From the NCBI RefSeq assembly GCF_000316035.1, contig NZ_ANHX01000030.1, forward strand, positions 1 through 43,905: a DNA stretch of 43,905 nt, written 5' to 3'. This document shows positions 23,464 through 31,883 of the stretch, piece after piece. The stretch's first letter is position 1. Every line of letters starts with the position of its first letter. Source of the DNA: Paenibacillus sp. PAMC 26794. GTDB taxonomy: Bacteria > Bacillota > Bacilli > Paenibacillales > Paenibacillaceae. Both the position numbers and the translations under genes were made by a program. Under the pieces are notes generated by a model, which had not been told where the DNA came from, did not search any database, and was given only the letters and a program-made list of their open reading frames with translations.

Positions 23464-23564
23464 ACTGTGTTCCTCCCGACTTCGTGTTAATTAGACAAGT
23501 AATGAACAGAGAAGTAATAAATACAGTATATAATGAATAACTCAACTGCACTAACTATCTATAT

Positions 23565-24245
23565 TCATATCAAGTTACGTAACTCCGGGTCCCATGAAGA
23601 CAACATAGAGATCAGTCGCTCTACGGTCTCTTCCACGAATACCTGAACTCTCTCACCCGTGATGAACTCAGGAGTAATTCCCGGTTCTTCCCCATTAAGA
23701 AAAGAAAACGTGTGGTCACGCCAGCGTACAATCTCATCAGCAGTTAACCGATCCGTCATGTCAAAACCCGGTGAACTGTTGAGCACCTGCCATACCTTTT
23801 CGCTCCAACTTGAACCTTGATAGAGATTGAAATCGATCTGGTCCGTCTCCTGGTAATATAAACGCGCTAGTTCATCCTTCGATCTGCTACTACCTGTATG
23901 TTGATCTACCTTGTTGACCCGTTCCACGAATTCAGGATGCACACTACGGAACCAGTAATAGTCTGTCAGCACATGCATAAAGTATCCTCGCACAAACCAC
24001 TTCCATCCTTCATCGGTAAGTTGTTGCATATAGAATGAGTAGAGATCCTTCAGTTCACCAACGTAATCTCCATCATCTTTCGGGTTAAAATGGGTGTATT
24101 CCTTATCATCTCTGGTTGTACCTTCGCGCATATGTATGGAATCCGGGGCGATATTCCCCAGATAGAATGAACCTCGATCAGCCTGCATTTGCAGCGAGTT
24201 TGCAATCAGATTAGCAATATTGAGATGAACCATAGGTAACGGCAT
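23565..24245 (-). CDS. Zinc-dependent phospholipase C-like protein (paralogue of 37494-38168)
   Basis: A 226-residue, mostly helical protein. Conserved features are MPLPMVHLNIA at the N-terminus, FYLGNIAPDSIHMR, DDKEYTHF, and GYFMHVLTDYYWF. The pattern of N-terminal histidine, APD, H and HxxxD fits the zinc ligands of the phospholipase C/P1 nuclease fold. No signal peptide is seen, so it probably acts inside the cell. The second copy at 37494-38168 shares these motifs but is otherwise quite different. AAAAGGAG precedes the ATG. The true substrate is unknown. Confidence 0.75.
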   Translation of the reverse strand: MPLPMVHLNIANLIANSLQMQADRGSFYLGNIAPDSIHMREGTTRDDKEYTHFNPKDDGDYVGELKDLYSFYMQQLTDEGWKWFVRGYFMHVLTDYYWFRSVHPEFVERVNKVDQHTGSSRSKDELARLYYQETDQIDFNLYQGSSWSEKVWQVLNSSPGFDMTDRLTADEIVRWRDHTFSFLNGEEPGITPEFITGERVQVFVEETVERLISMLSSWDPELRNLI

Positions 24246-24382
24246 AGAGTTAATCTCCTTTTAACGGGAAGTATTCTACTATACTTAGTAAAAAGAAACG
24301 ATATAACCTACTGGTGCAACGTACAGATCACTGGAATAGTGAGACTTCGATGTTCCACCTTTTTTTCACCGTAGATGCGTGA

Positions 24383-25162
24383 TTATCCCTGAATTCTCTC
24401 CACTTGCATGCGGTCAAACAGCTGCTCCAGATCCGTATGGTACTCCGGATGCTCCTTCACAAGAAGACTAATGTATTCCGACCCACACTCATAGAAAATC
24501 AAGCGGTTAAACGGGGCTGTGTCTCCCATATGATTGCTTTCTTGTCCAAATTTTGCCCGAATCAGATTCTCAATATAACGCGCGTAACCCTCGTTCCACT
24601 CCAACCAGCTCCAATACTCGGCTTGTTCTTCATTTAATGAACGGAACAGTGCCTTTCTAGCTGTGTGTACTAGTGTGAGGTCTTTACTCTTCAAAGCAGA
24701 CAACAATGAGTTAATCCGTTCCACAACGACTTCATCTTCATACGGAAACTCATAATCCAGTTCCCATGTTACGCGCTTCAGCTGGTCCATTTTATGCTTA
24801 ATTTGAAGACGGTTGACGATCCGTTCATCATATTTCTCATATACATAACAATGAACATATTCGTGGAACAGATAAACTTTCTGCTCCAGATCTTTGAACG
24901 CTGCATCCGTTACAATCGCACACATTCGTCCGTTCATATGATGCACCGGCATCGCAGCAAGGCATTCATCTGGAATATATAAATCGTCCGGTACCGTCTT
25001 CACCCACTCATATTGCTGCGTTTTGGACGAATAATCATAGATATATAATAAAGCTTCATAGGCTACAACCACTGGATAATGTTCTGCAAATAAAGGATGT
25101 ATGCTAACCAAGTCTTTTTGAAGCTCGTTTAACTTGTTAATTTGCTCTAAAAAAGCTTCCAT
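24383..25162 (-). CDS. Putative zinc metalloprotease-like protein with HEYVH motif
   Basis: A 259-residue cytosolic protein, not assigned to a named family. It carries HEYVH in KVYLFHEYVHCYVYEKYD (about residues 100-104), the HExxH zinc-binding motif, and further on EWNEGYARYIE (about 191-201), where the glutamate of NEG could be the third ligand as in gluzincin peptidases. The region between is helical and charged. AAAGAGAGG precedes the ATG. The neighbours are a phospholipase-like gene downstream and an HD hydrolase upstream, with gaps of about 135 bases, so operon membership is unclear. Peptidase activity is inference from the motifs. Confidence 0.7.
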   Translation of the reverse strand: MEAFLEQINKLNELQKDLVSIHPLFAEHYPVVVAYEALLYIYDYSSKTQQYEWVKTVPDDLYIPDECLAAMPVHHMNGRMCAIVTDAAFKDLEQKVYLFHEYVHCYVYEKYDERIVNRLQIKHKMDQLKRVTWELDYEFPYEDEVVVERINSLLSALKSKDLTLVHTARKALFRSLNEEQAEYWSWLEWNEGYARYIENLIRAKFGQESNHMGDTAPFNRLIFYECGSEYISLLVKEHPEYHTDLEQLFDRMQVERIQG

Positions 25163-25295
25163 GTTATGAACCTCTCTTTACTGGAATGATGCGTTAATCA
25201 TACTAGAATAGAAAAGATAAAACACTGAGAGAAAAATGATAATTCTGTTCGAATGTGACCTAGTGAACGTTAAAAACGCTCTCCAATCTAAACTT

Positions 25296-25886
25296 TTATG
25301 ATTTGGTCAAGATTCCCTGATCCACGGATTTCTGAATAAGCTGCTGCGCATACTCCCACAATGTTTCGGAACCGTTCGCAATCTCACGGTTTCTGTTTAA
25401 TACCTGATCACTTGTAATGTTATATTTTTGCCACGTATCTCCCTCATTCTGATGATTGTGGATCAGAGGCTGCAGCCGATCAAGAGATGAGGCAAATTGT
25501 GCTTCAGGCGTCTGCTTTGCTTCAAACTCTAACCATAATTGGAGTAGTTCTTCAGCCTGTTCCTTAGGCAACATACCAAACAGCCGATGAGCCGCTTTGA
25601 GTTCACGATCATATTTATCCGTATTCCCCACCGTATCGTAGGCAAAAGTATCTCCCGCATCGATCTCAACCAGATCATGAACGAGAAGCATCTTAATGAC
25701 TTTGAGGATATCCACATCCTTGTTGGCATGACTCAGTAAAACCAAAGCCATCATCGCCAGATGCCAGGAATGCTCCGCATCATTTTCAAGCCTCTCACCA
25801 TGGATAATTCTCGTCTTTCGTTCAATCGTTTTCAGTTTATCAATCTCAATGAGAAAGTGAATCTGATCTTGTAATGATTCGCTCAC
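25296..25886 (-). CDS. HD-domain hydrolase (HD_3, YfbR-like 5'-deoxynucleotidase)
   Basis: A 196-residue HD-fold phosphohydrolase. The metal ligands appear as NDAEHSWHLAMMALVLL (first H), MLLVHDLVEIDAGDTFAYD (HD pair) and the later aspartate in FASSLDRLQPLIHN. This order matches the HD_3 group that includes YfbR and HDDC2, which dephosphorylate deoxynucleoside monophosphates. The start is GTG at 25886, directly after AAGGAGGATGTGCT; the frame stays open upstream but without a site. It begins 31 bases after the GNAT-like gene. Confidence 0.87.
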   Translation of the reverse strand: MSESLQDQIHFLIEIDKLKTIERKTRIIHGERLENDAEHSWHLAMMALVLLSHANKDVDILKVIKMLLVHDLVEIDAGDTFAYDTVGNTDKYDRELKAAHRLFGMLPKEQAEELLQLWLEFEAKQTPEAQFASSLDRLQPLIHNHQNEGDTWQKYNITSDQVLNRNREIANGSETLWEYAQQLIQKSVDQGILTKS

Positions 25887-25917
25887 AGCACATCCTCCTT
25901 CATTATCCGATACCCAT

Positions 25918-26757
25918 CTATGTGGATAGATCATACCAGTAAACTCTATAGTTAAAATCGAGTGACATCCCCACACCTTGTGCCAGACGAATTGAGCCTG
26001 CATTGTCCGGTGAACAATCCCAATACGGATGTATGCCTACACGACTGCATTCATCTACAAAAGCTTTTGCCACCATCGCACCATAATTTCTTCTTCTGTA
26101 GAGTTCAACCGTTTCAATATCAACCGCATGTGTCTGATCTGCAATAAATGCCGAAAGGCAAACACTCGCGATATCATTGTTATGCACTGCAATATAACCA
26201 AAGCCATGTTGTAAAAAATCATCTATTGTCGTCCAAAAGTGAGAGATTTTATTTTTCAGGAGTGGAGAATTGTTATATCTTCTCTCTCCTAATAGTACTT
26301 CATCTATCCCGAGAATTCTGACTTCCTCGTCCTGTGAAGCACATATGTCGAGAGGTACTTGCTGACTTATCGAATTTGGATTCAACTTGAATACATGCTG
26401 ACTATCACTGGAGATCTCTCTTTTCCCCGAGATGTGCTGAAGAACATCTTCCCAGGTTTCATCCACCACACCAATTTCAACAGCATGCATATGTAAGTTC
26501 AATAATTCAGGTTCAATACGTTCCCGCATGTACTCTTTCAATTCTTTCAGAAAGGGTTCACTTCGGGAATCTCCGATCAACTGAAAACCAGATTGTCCAT
26601 GTATCCAAATTAGTGCTGCTGTTATATTCTCTGCATCATCTACATAGATCCGTCCCGGATTCAAGCCAGACGCCACCGCCTTGACTTCAATATTCTGACA
26701 CGAGTCCGTGAGATGTTTTACTTTGTGGAAATCATGTTTATTAATCTCAGTAATCAT
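25918..26757 (-). CDS. GNAT acetyltransferase of the two-domain type (GNAT_acetyltran-like)
   Basis: A 279-residue protein in which the N-terminal half is a degenerate GNAT-like domain (AALIWIHGQSGFQLIGDS) and the C-terminal half a working one. The latter has ETVELYRRRNYGAMVAKAFVDE (the R-x-x-G/N-Y-G-x acetyl-CoA loop) and the final HPYWDCSPDNAGSIRLAQGVG segment. This layout fits the PF12746 group. ATAGGAGGAATGAACCT precedes the ATG. It lies 53 bases after the APH-like gene in the same direction. Substrate unknown. Confidence 0.82.
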   Translation of the reverse strand: MITEINKHDFHKVKHLTDSCQNIEVKAVASGLNPGRIYVDDAENITAALIWIHGQSGFQLIGDSRSEPFLKELKEYMRERIEPELLNLHMHAVEIGVVDETWEDVLQHISGKREISSDSQHVFKLNPNSISQQVPLDICASQDEEVRILGIDEVLLGERRYNNSPLLKNKISHFWTTIDDFLQHGFGYIAVHNNDIASVCLSAFIADQTHAVDIETVELYRRRNYGAMVAKAFVDECSRVGIHPYWDCSPDNAGSIRLAQGVGMSLDFNYRVYWYDLST

Positions 26758-26810
26758 AGGTTCATTCCTCCTATAACGACAGCTCAGGAATTATTACATC
26801 AAGCGTGTAA

Positions 26811-27809
26811 TCAAACCAAGTATATATTAAGCAACTCTTGAATCCTAAGATTATGCTTTTCCAGCCAATTCATGTTCCTCTCAAACTGTTCAATCATAAA
26901 TGTGAAGTTGTGTTCAATCGTTGCTCCGGCATAATGCTGACCAATATAGAAATGAAGTACTGCTATATAATAGATTTTTGTAAGTAAAGGTAAGTAACTA
27001 AACTCAAGCGCTGAATGCTTGCGTTCACTGCCATATCCCTGAAGAAAGGACTCGATTATTTCCATTGACCCTTGGGATTCCTGAACCACATGATTAAAGC
27101 TAATTACAAATTCCATAAAAGCAGCATCCACACCAATAAAATCAAAATCCAGTACGCCTGTGATCTCCTCATTCTGAGCCAGCAAATTATAAATCAACAA
27201 ATCATGATGAACCAACTGTTGTGGTAATATCTCTAACTGCAGATTAGAACTCTTAATTTCTGTGATCATTTTCTGATAAAAGGTAACCCTTGAAACTGAT
27301 AATTCAAAAGGTAGATTTTCATAAAAAACCTTAATCGATTGACGATTAGCCAACGGATGAATTTCGTACACTTTAGTAAATGAAATTCCCCTGTAAACTT
27401 GCTTGCCTATTGGGAACCCTTGCATTCGTGTCGAAAACTCACCCACCAGCTGCCCAAACTTCTTAGATTTGTCTACGCTAGACAATTGGGGTACAGTACC
27501 TTCTAGAAAGGTAGTAATAGCCGCAAGCGTCCCGTCTTCTAATAATAAATAGTGTTGGCCATCTATAGCACTATGAAAGAGTGGGATCTGAAACGAAGAA
27601 TGAGTGCTTTCAAGGAACGCTGTCACTTTACATTCCAGTTCAATACCATCGATCGTTTTGAGATGTCTGTTATAGATACGAACGATAAACCTCTGTCCTT
27701 GTATTTCAAGGATTTTGGTCGTATTCGTCAAGCCAAATGGAACGGCTCCCAAGGTATACTCGGTATCTTCGAAATAATGAGAAATGATTTCATTAAATCT
27801 TATATTCAT
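26811..27809 (-). CDS. APH/choline-kinase family phosphotransferase
   Basis: A 332-residue small-molecule kinase of the aminoglycoside phosphotransferase fold. The catalytic loop is LPQQLVHHDLLIYNLLAQN (H-D....N) and the metal-binding aspartate is in ITGVLDFDFIGVDAA. The N-lobe carries FGLTNTTKILEIQGQRFIVRIY. The substrate could be homoserine, an amino alcohol or an antibiotic. The start MNIRFNEIISHYFE at 27809 is chosen; an ATG pair 18-21 bases earlier with AAAGGAT is possible. Its start lies inside the end of the upstream GNAT gene (17-base overlap), so the two are coupled. Confidence 0.87.
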   Translation of the reverse strand: MNIRFNEIISHYFEDTEYTLGAVPFGLTNTTKILEIQGQRFIVRIYNRHLKTIDGIELECKVTAFLESTHSSFQIPLFHSAIDGQHYLLLEDGTLAAITTFLEGTVPQLSSVDKSKKFGQLVGEFSTRMQGFPIGKQVYRGISFTKVYEIHPLANRQSIKVFYENLPFELSVSRVTFYQKMITEIKSSNLQLEILPQQLVHHDLLIYNLLAQNEEITGVLDFDFIGVDAAFMEFVISFNHVVQESQGSMEIIESFLQGYGSERKHSALEFSYLPLLTKIYYIAVLHFYIGQHYAGATIEHNFTFMIEQFERNMNWLEKHNLRIQELLNIYLV

Positions 27810-28248
27810 AGATTCTCGTCTCTTCATCATCAAGCAGATATCCTTTACCGATATAGGCCCAGTTATTTTTTTCATAATAATCAGTCAGATCAGTACACAA
27901 ATACAGCTTGTCATACCCTTTTGTTTTCACCTCATTCAATGCATGGGTCTGGAGTTGTCCACCCAGGTTCTGGCCCCGATATTCTGGATCAACATGAAGA
28001 CATGCAAACCAGGGAAAGAGATCCTGCCTGCTATTCAGATCGCTTCGTAATAATGCGTACCCACCGATAATTCGGTCTCCGTCCAGCATCACATAAAATC
28101 TTGGTACATCACTATCTGTCTCCACAGAACGCTCTATACAATCCTGATAGAAATGGAAGCTTGATTCCGAGCCCCATTGTTTCCAGAAATACTGTACCGC
28201 CTCTTGCAGCACGTCCGGCTTCTGCCGAATATCAAAAATTTGCAACAT
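27793..28248 (-). CDS. GNAT family N-acetyltransferase
   Basis: A 151-residue GNAT. The strand ACLHVDPEYRGQNLGGQLQTHA holds the acetyl-CoA loop (R-G-Q-N-L-G-G), and the C-terminal part KLYLCTDLTDYYEKNNWAYIG is typical of small acetyltransferases acting on unknown amines. AAGGGAGATTAAC precedes the ATG. It overlaps the APH-like kinase gene, an arrangement that pairs two modifying enzymes in one translational unit. Confidence 0.88.
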   Translation of the reverse strand: MLQIFDIRQKPDVLQEAVQYFWKQWGSESSFHFYQDCIERSVETDSDVPRFYVMLDGDRIIGGYALLRSDLNSRQDLFPWFACLHVDPEYRGQNLGGQLQTHALNEVKTKGYDKLYLCTDLTDYYEKNNWAYIGKGYLLDDEETRIYEYKI

Positions 28249-28285
28249 GTTAATCTCCCTTCACGCTTTTTGCTTTCGTATAGGA

Positions 28286-29179
28286 TCAGGTGTCCAATTC
28301 AACGTTCAGTTCACGCACAAAAATAGCCGTCCCCTTCATTCTGACATCCATATCCTCACCATCCCGAATCACACTCACTTGAACCTTTCCATCTCTTCCC
28401 ATCTCATGCCCTTGCTCTACCACAAACTGTACCTCATCAATCTCCGGTTTCACATAGGTTAAATAATAAGCACCCATCACCCCGGAGGCTGTTCCAGTCA
28501 CTGAATCTTCCGTCGTACCAGAGTAAGGTGATGAAAAATGTCTGGCATGCATCATGGCATCGGAATCACGGGTTTTGAAACAAAAGGGATGTAGAGAAGC
28601 TTTGGGATTATCAATTAAAATTCCTGGGAACAGGGAAGAATCCGGTTTCATTTTCATAAAAGAGTTCAGTTCACGAATCGGGATTAATAACGTCCAGGTT
28701 CCTGTACTTCCATAAACGATTGGCGTGGAAAGGTCTACATCATCCAGAGTGAGGTTTATGGCGCTTACCAGCTTCTCGATATCCCCCTGGAACGGTATAA
28801 ACTGCGGCTGATCATGTTTCATTTCCATGTAAATGGTGTCGGCATTGCGCTCAAATCGTATGGGTAATGTACCTACATTGGTTTCAATCGTGATTAACTC
28901 TTTGTCACTCAACATCCCACGCGTCTTCAAACCATACATTGATGCCATTGTGGCATGACCACACAGATTAATCTCATGGCCCGGCGTAAAATAACGTAAT
29001 CTGACGTCAGCTACTTCAGAGTTCAACACAAATACCGTCTCATTAAAACCAACCTTATAAGCGATCTGCTGCATCTCCGTCTCACTGAAATGATCCGCAT
29101 CAAAAACCACTCCTGCCGGGTTCCCTTGGCCGGGAACTGTAGAGAAAGCATCATAATGATAGACCGTAACATCACTCAT
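28286..29179 (-). CDS. PhzF family isomerase/epimerase-like protein
   Basis: A 297-residue protein of the PhzF/diaminopimelate-epimerase fold. Signatures are VYHYDAFSTVPGQGNPAGVV at the N-terminus, GFNETVFVL, RYFTPGHEINLCGHATMAS in the middle and the late EDSVTGTASGVMGAYYL. The conserved glutamate in FNET is the usual catalytic residue of PhzF. No phenazine genes are near, so it is one of the many PhzF-like proteins of unknown substrate. The ATG at 29179 overlaps the end of the S51 peptidase gene by 8 bases. Confidence 0.92.
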   Translation of the reverse strand: MSDVTVYHYDAFSTVPGQGNPAGVVFDADHFSETEMQQIAYKVGFNETVFVLNSEVADVRLRYFTPGHEINLCGHATMASMYGLKTRGMLSDKELITIETNVGTLPIRFERNADTIYMEMKHDQPQFIPFQGDIEKLVSAINLTLDDVDLSTPIVYGSTGTWTLLIPIRELNSFMKMKPDSSLFPGILIDNPKASLHPFCFKTRDSDAMMHARHFSSPYSGTTEDSVTGTASGVMGAYYLTYVKPEIDEVQFVVEQGHEMGRDGKVQVSVIRDGEDMDVRMKGTAIFVRELNVELDT

Positions 29180-29837
29180 GATTAGACCCACTCTCTCTGT
29201 AATCTAAGCGACGCACATTTCCATATAACTCTACGCTTTCATCATTAATTACAACCCCGCCACCATCTTGGCACGCATAAACCGCCGTACGATTAACACG
29301 GGTATACTTACTTAATGAATTCAGGGTGTCTTCCGAACCATCCCAGTGCGGTGCGAATTCAAAATCAACGAGTCCCAGTGCTCTCATATCTTTCAGATCT
29401 ACATTGTTTTCATCTGCATCTTCCCCATACCCTGCTATCTCGATCGTAGGTGTAGTCAGAATACTACCTGCGCTGACCCCAATCAGAATGCCGCCACTCT
29501 TCACATAGGAATGCAGCAAACCAAACACATTTCTCTTCTGTAATAAACTTAGAAAATAAAACGTATTTCCGCCGGATAGATGAATCGCATCACATTCGAA
29601 AATAGAGCCAAATGTTCTCTCCTCATACTCCAGATCAAGATCGTAATATTGAATGTTATCTATTCCTACTTGATTGTAGTAACGTCTAGTGTGTTCAAAA
29701 TACTTCCGCTCCGGGTCGGAGCATGAAGGGATATATCCGATGGAAGGCTGTTCACTGTTGAATAAGCTTCGTATTCTCTGATCCAATTTATCGTTAGATT
29801 TGAATACCAAATCACTTAGCAGAACCAATGTAGTCAT
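29172..29837 (-). CDS. Peptidase S51 (dipeptidase E-like) family protein
   Basis: A 221-residue serine peptidase of the glutamine-amidotransferase-like fold. The nucleophile serine is in GGILIGVSAGSILTTPTIEI, and CDAIHLSGGNTFYFLSLL is the preceding family motif. APHW with the following D is in the place of the catalytic histidine region. Family members split aspartyl dipeptides or act in cyanophycin turnover. GGAGGAAATAAG precedes the ATG. It is co-directional with and overlaps PhzF, and lies 20 bases after the RimJ/RimL-like GNAT gene. Confidence 0.9.
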   Translation of the reverse strand: MTTLVLLSDLVFKSNDKLDQRIRSLFNSEQPSIGYIPSCSDPERKYFEHTRRYYNQVGIDNIQYYDLDLEYEERTFGSIFECDAIHLSGGNTFYFLSLLQKRNVFGLLHSYVKSGGILIGVSAGSILTTPTIEIAGYGEDADENNVDLKDMRALGLVDFEFAPHWDGSEDTLNSLSKYTRVNRTAVYACQDGGGVVINDESVELYGNVRRLDYRESGSNHE

Positions 29838-29857
29838 CTTATTTCCTCCCGTACCTA

Positions 29858-30400
29858 TTAGACTGACTTAAACTCTCTATCCAAAATCGAGAAAAAATAC
29901 TGGTCTGTCCACTGATTGTTCCACCATAGTTCTTCCTGGTAGACGGCCTCCCGTGTCATACCCACATGCTGCATCAGTGCTGCTGAGCGAACGTTTTGTG
30001 AATTACACATGCCGACGACCTTATGAGCTTGTAACTCTTGAAATGCAAATTGTAACAAAAGTCGGGTAGCTTCACTCCCGTATCCGTTGCCTGCGTATTC
30101 TGAAAGCACACCGTATCCAAGTTCCCAGCTTTTTCGGTAATCCACATAACTCCACATCTGAACAATACCAATGGGTGTATCTTCCGGATCATTCAAACGG
30201 CGTATAACGAAATCATAGGCATAGGGTTTCTCTTCTGCGACAGCAAAATGGCTGCGATATTTTTCACGGACCTTTTCCTCATCCGTTTCAACAGTTTCCT
30301 CAAAGCTCCATATGTTTGTGTCACATTCAAGTTGACATATGAAGTCGAGGTCCTGCTCTGTGACTGTTGTTATTCTTACCTTCTCTCCCACAAATTCCAT
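29858..30400 (-). CDS. GNAT family N-acetyltransferase (RimJ/RimL type)
   Basis: A 180-residue GNAT of the RimJ/RimL group. The strand SWELGYGVLSEYAGNGYGSEATRLLLQFAF holds the acetyl-CoA loop (Y-A-G-N-G-Y-G), followed by KVVGMCNSQNVRSAALMQHVGMTREA, the N-x-x-S-x-x-L-x-x-x-G-M pattern of the group. It may acetylate protein N-termini or small amines. AGGAGATGAATCCAC precedes the ATG. Its neighbours are the S51 peptidase and a membrane HTH protein. Confidence 0.9.
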   Translation of the reverse strand: MEFVGEKVRITTVTEQDLDFICQLECDTNIWSFEETVETDEEKVREKYRSHFAVAEEKPYAYDFVIRRLNDPEDTPIGIVQMWSYVDYRKSWELGYGVLSEYAGNGYGSEATRLLLQFAFQELQAHKVVGMCNSQNVRSAALMQHVGMTREAVYQEELWWNNQWTDQYFFSILDREFKSV

Positions 30401-30441
30401 GTGGATTCATCTCCTTTGTGTTATGCCATCATTCCCATAGA

Positions 30442-30816
30442 CTACTGCATCAGCCCGTTAATATATCTTCTGTGACTCGCAGATGCTTCTTGAACCCACA
30501 AGTCCAACTCTACTCTACTCACAAAAAATTTATCCTGAACCTTAATGAACGGAAACATTCTCCCATCAAAGAAACCTGCCACCGTGAAACTCCCTTGCTC
30601 AGCCTTAATAATACTCATTACCTGTTCTTCAGTCATACTCAGATACTCGGCAGTTTCTTGCATCGTCAATAATACTTTATCACTTGGCACTTCTTGCTCT
30701 GCTGCCTGAGTCAGTTCACTATTTCTCTCCTGAGTCGTTAGCAATATACAGCCAATAATAAACGAGATACCTAAAATGACACTGGCTAAGAGTATAGAGA
30801 GCGGAATAGATTTCAT
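30442..30816 (-). CDS. Membrane-anchored protein with excisionase/MerR-like helix-turn-helix domain
   Basis: A 124-residue protein. Residues about 5-27 are a membrane segment (PLSILLASVILGISFIIGC), followed by a polar linker and, at about 48-115, a domain reading LLTMQETAEYLSMTEEQVMSII .. FPFIKVQDKFFVSRVELDLWVQEA. The T-x-x-E-x-A-x-x-L-x-x-T/S-x-x-x-V/I pattern with a closing R..LD.WI is the helix-turn-helix of excisionase-type DNA-binding proteins. With a Nin topology the domain would be outside the cell, so it may be a repurposed fold. Its ATG overlaps the deaminase stop (ATGA). Confidence 0.68.
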   Translation of the reverse strand: MKSIPLSILLASVILGISFIIGCILLTTQERNSELTQAAEQEVPSDKVLLTMQETAEYLSMTEEQVMSIIKAEQGSFTVAGFFDGRMFPFIKVQDKFFVSRVELDLWVQEASASHRRYINGLMQ

Positions 30817-31325
30817 TGTTTAGGAATCTCCCATTCTGTATTAAGCAAACCTCTACCAATATTCCATTTGGCGAGCAAAGCTCTCTGTTTATTTTCCAGA
30901 TCAAGGTATGGTGCTGCAACGCAGGATAACGTGTCAAACATATGGATAAAATGAGGTCCTTCCTTGAAACGTCGAAGGCCGCCATACTCTTCATCATCCG
31001 CTGCCCATACAATCTTTTTAATACCCGACATTAATATGGTACAAGAACACATAGGACAAGGTTCACAGGTAGTATAGAGCGTCAGGTCTTTCTTCGTGAA
31101 TCTCTTGTTGTCTACATCCAGCAAATGTTTTCCTGCCCCACGAATGGCATCCACCTCAGCATGTGCGGTGGGGTCGCAATCTGAGAAGACTCGGTTCCTG
31201 CCTTTACTCACGACATTCCCATCCACATCGACGATTATCGCACCAATCGGATACGTCCCTTTAATAAGTGATTGTTCTGCTTCTTCCAGAGCCAAAGTCA
31301 GATAGTCATAATCCGATAACTTCAT
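30813..31325 (-). CDS. Nucleoside/nucleobase deaminase (CMP/dCMP deaminase family)
   Basis: A 170-residue zinc deaminase. The catalytic HAE is in CDPTAHAEVDAIRGAG and the zinc cysteines in LYTTCEPCPMCSCTILMSG (P-C-x-x-C). This is the layout of guanine, tRNA-adenosine and related deaminases. The opening YDYLTLALEEAEQSLIKGTYPIGAIIV fits the family. The substrate is uncertain; the late FKEGPHFIHMFD region is not the tRNA-specific TadA ending. AGGGGGATTTTCA precedes the ATG. It is translationally coupled to the membrane HTH gene. Confidence 0.9.
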   Translation of the reverse strand: MKLSDYDYLTLALEEAEQSLIKGTYPIGAIIVDVDGNVVSKGRNRVFSDCDPTAHAEVDAIRGAGKHLLDVDNKRFTKKDLTLYTTCEPCPMCSCTILMSGIKKIVWAADDEEYGGLRRFKEGPHFIHMFDTLSCVAAPYLDLENKQRALLAKWNIGRGLLNTEWEIPKQ

Positions 31326-31356
31326 TGAAAATCCCCCTAAGTGCAGTTATAGTCGC

Positions 31357-31863
31357 TTATAAAGCAGATTCCTTGTGTAATGTGTAGTAAAAGAGATTGT
31401 CTACTAACTCAGTGGACTTCGAAAAGTTCAACTTTCCTAACAAGCTCTGCGATTGAATATTTGCCTGCTCCACTGTCGCTTCAATAAAATCAAGATTCAT
31501 CTTGTTCCAGCCGATTTCGATAATTGCGGTTAAAGCTTCCTGCATCAGCCCTTGTCCCCAATAGGACGAAGATAAATCAAACCCAATCTCCGCCTTCGAT
31601 GGCGACTCCTGATTCCAACAGTGAAACCCCGCTGTGCCTATGAATTCGCCATCTGATTTATGGAATAGACCATATCTGCATCCAGAATCATCGATGTGAA
31701 ATTGTATGATTTCTTCTGCTTCTTTTACGTCACGACAAGGCTCAATATCCATAAACCGGGTTACATCCGGTTCAGCGAAATGTTCATATACAACCTGTCG
31801 GTCCGCTATGGTTAACTCTCTGAGGTTCAATCGTTCAGTCTCTACACCAGGAAAATAAGCCAT
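31357..31863 (-). CDS. GNAT family N-acetyltransferase (RimJ/RimL type)
   Basis: A 168-residue GNAT of the ribosomal-protein acetyltransferase type. The strand AEIGFDLSSSYWGQGLMQEALTAIIE contains the acetyl-CoA loop, and LDFIEATVEQANIQSQSLLGKLNFSK has the N-x-x-S-x-x-L-x-K-L-x-F pattern. TAAAGGAGATTCCGTC precedes the ATG. Gaps to both neighbours are 20-32 bases, so it belongs to the long co-directional run. Confidence 0.9.
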   Translation of the reverse strand: MAYFPGVETERLNLRELTIADRQVVYEHFAEPDVTRFMDIEPCRDVKEAEEIIQFHIDDSGCRYGLFHKSDGEFIGTAGFHCWNQESPSKAEIGFDLSSSYWGQGLMQEALTAIIEIGWNKMNLDFIEATVEQANIQSQSLLGKLNFSKSTELVDNLFYYTLHKESAL

Positions 31864-31883
31864 GACGGAATCTCCTTTAATCG

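Noticed and set aside
25255..25295. GAGCGTT/AACGTTC hairpin after the HD hydrolase gene
   Set aside because: Short stem with a G-T pair and no T-run after it, so not called as a terminator.
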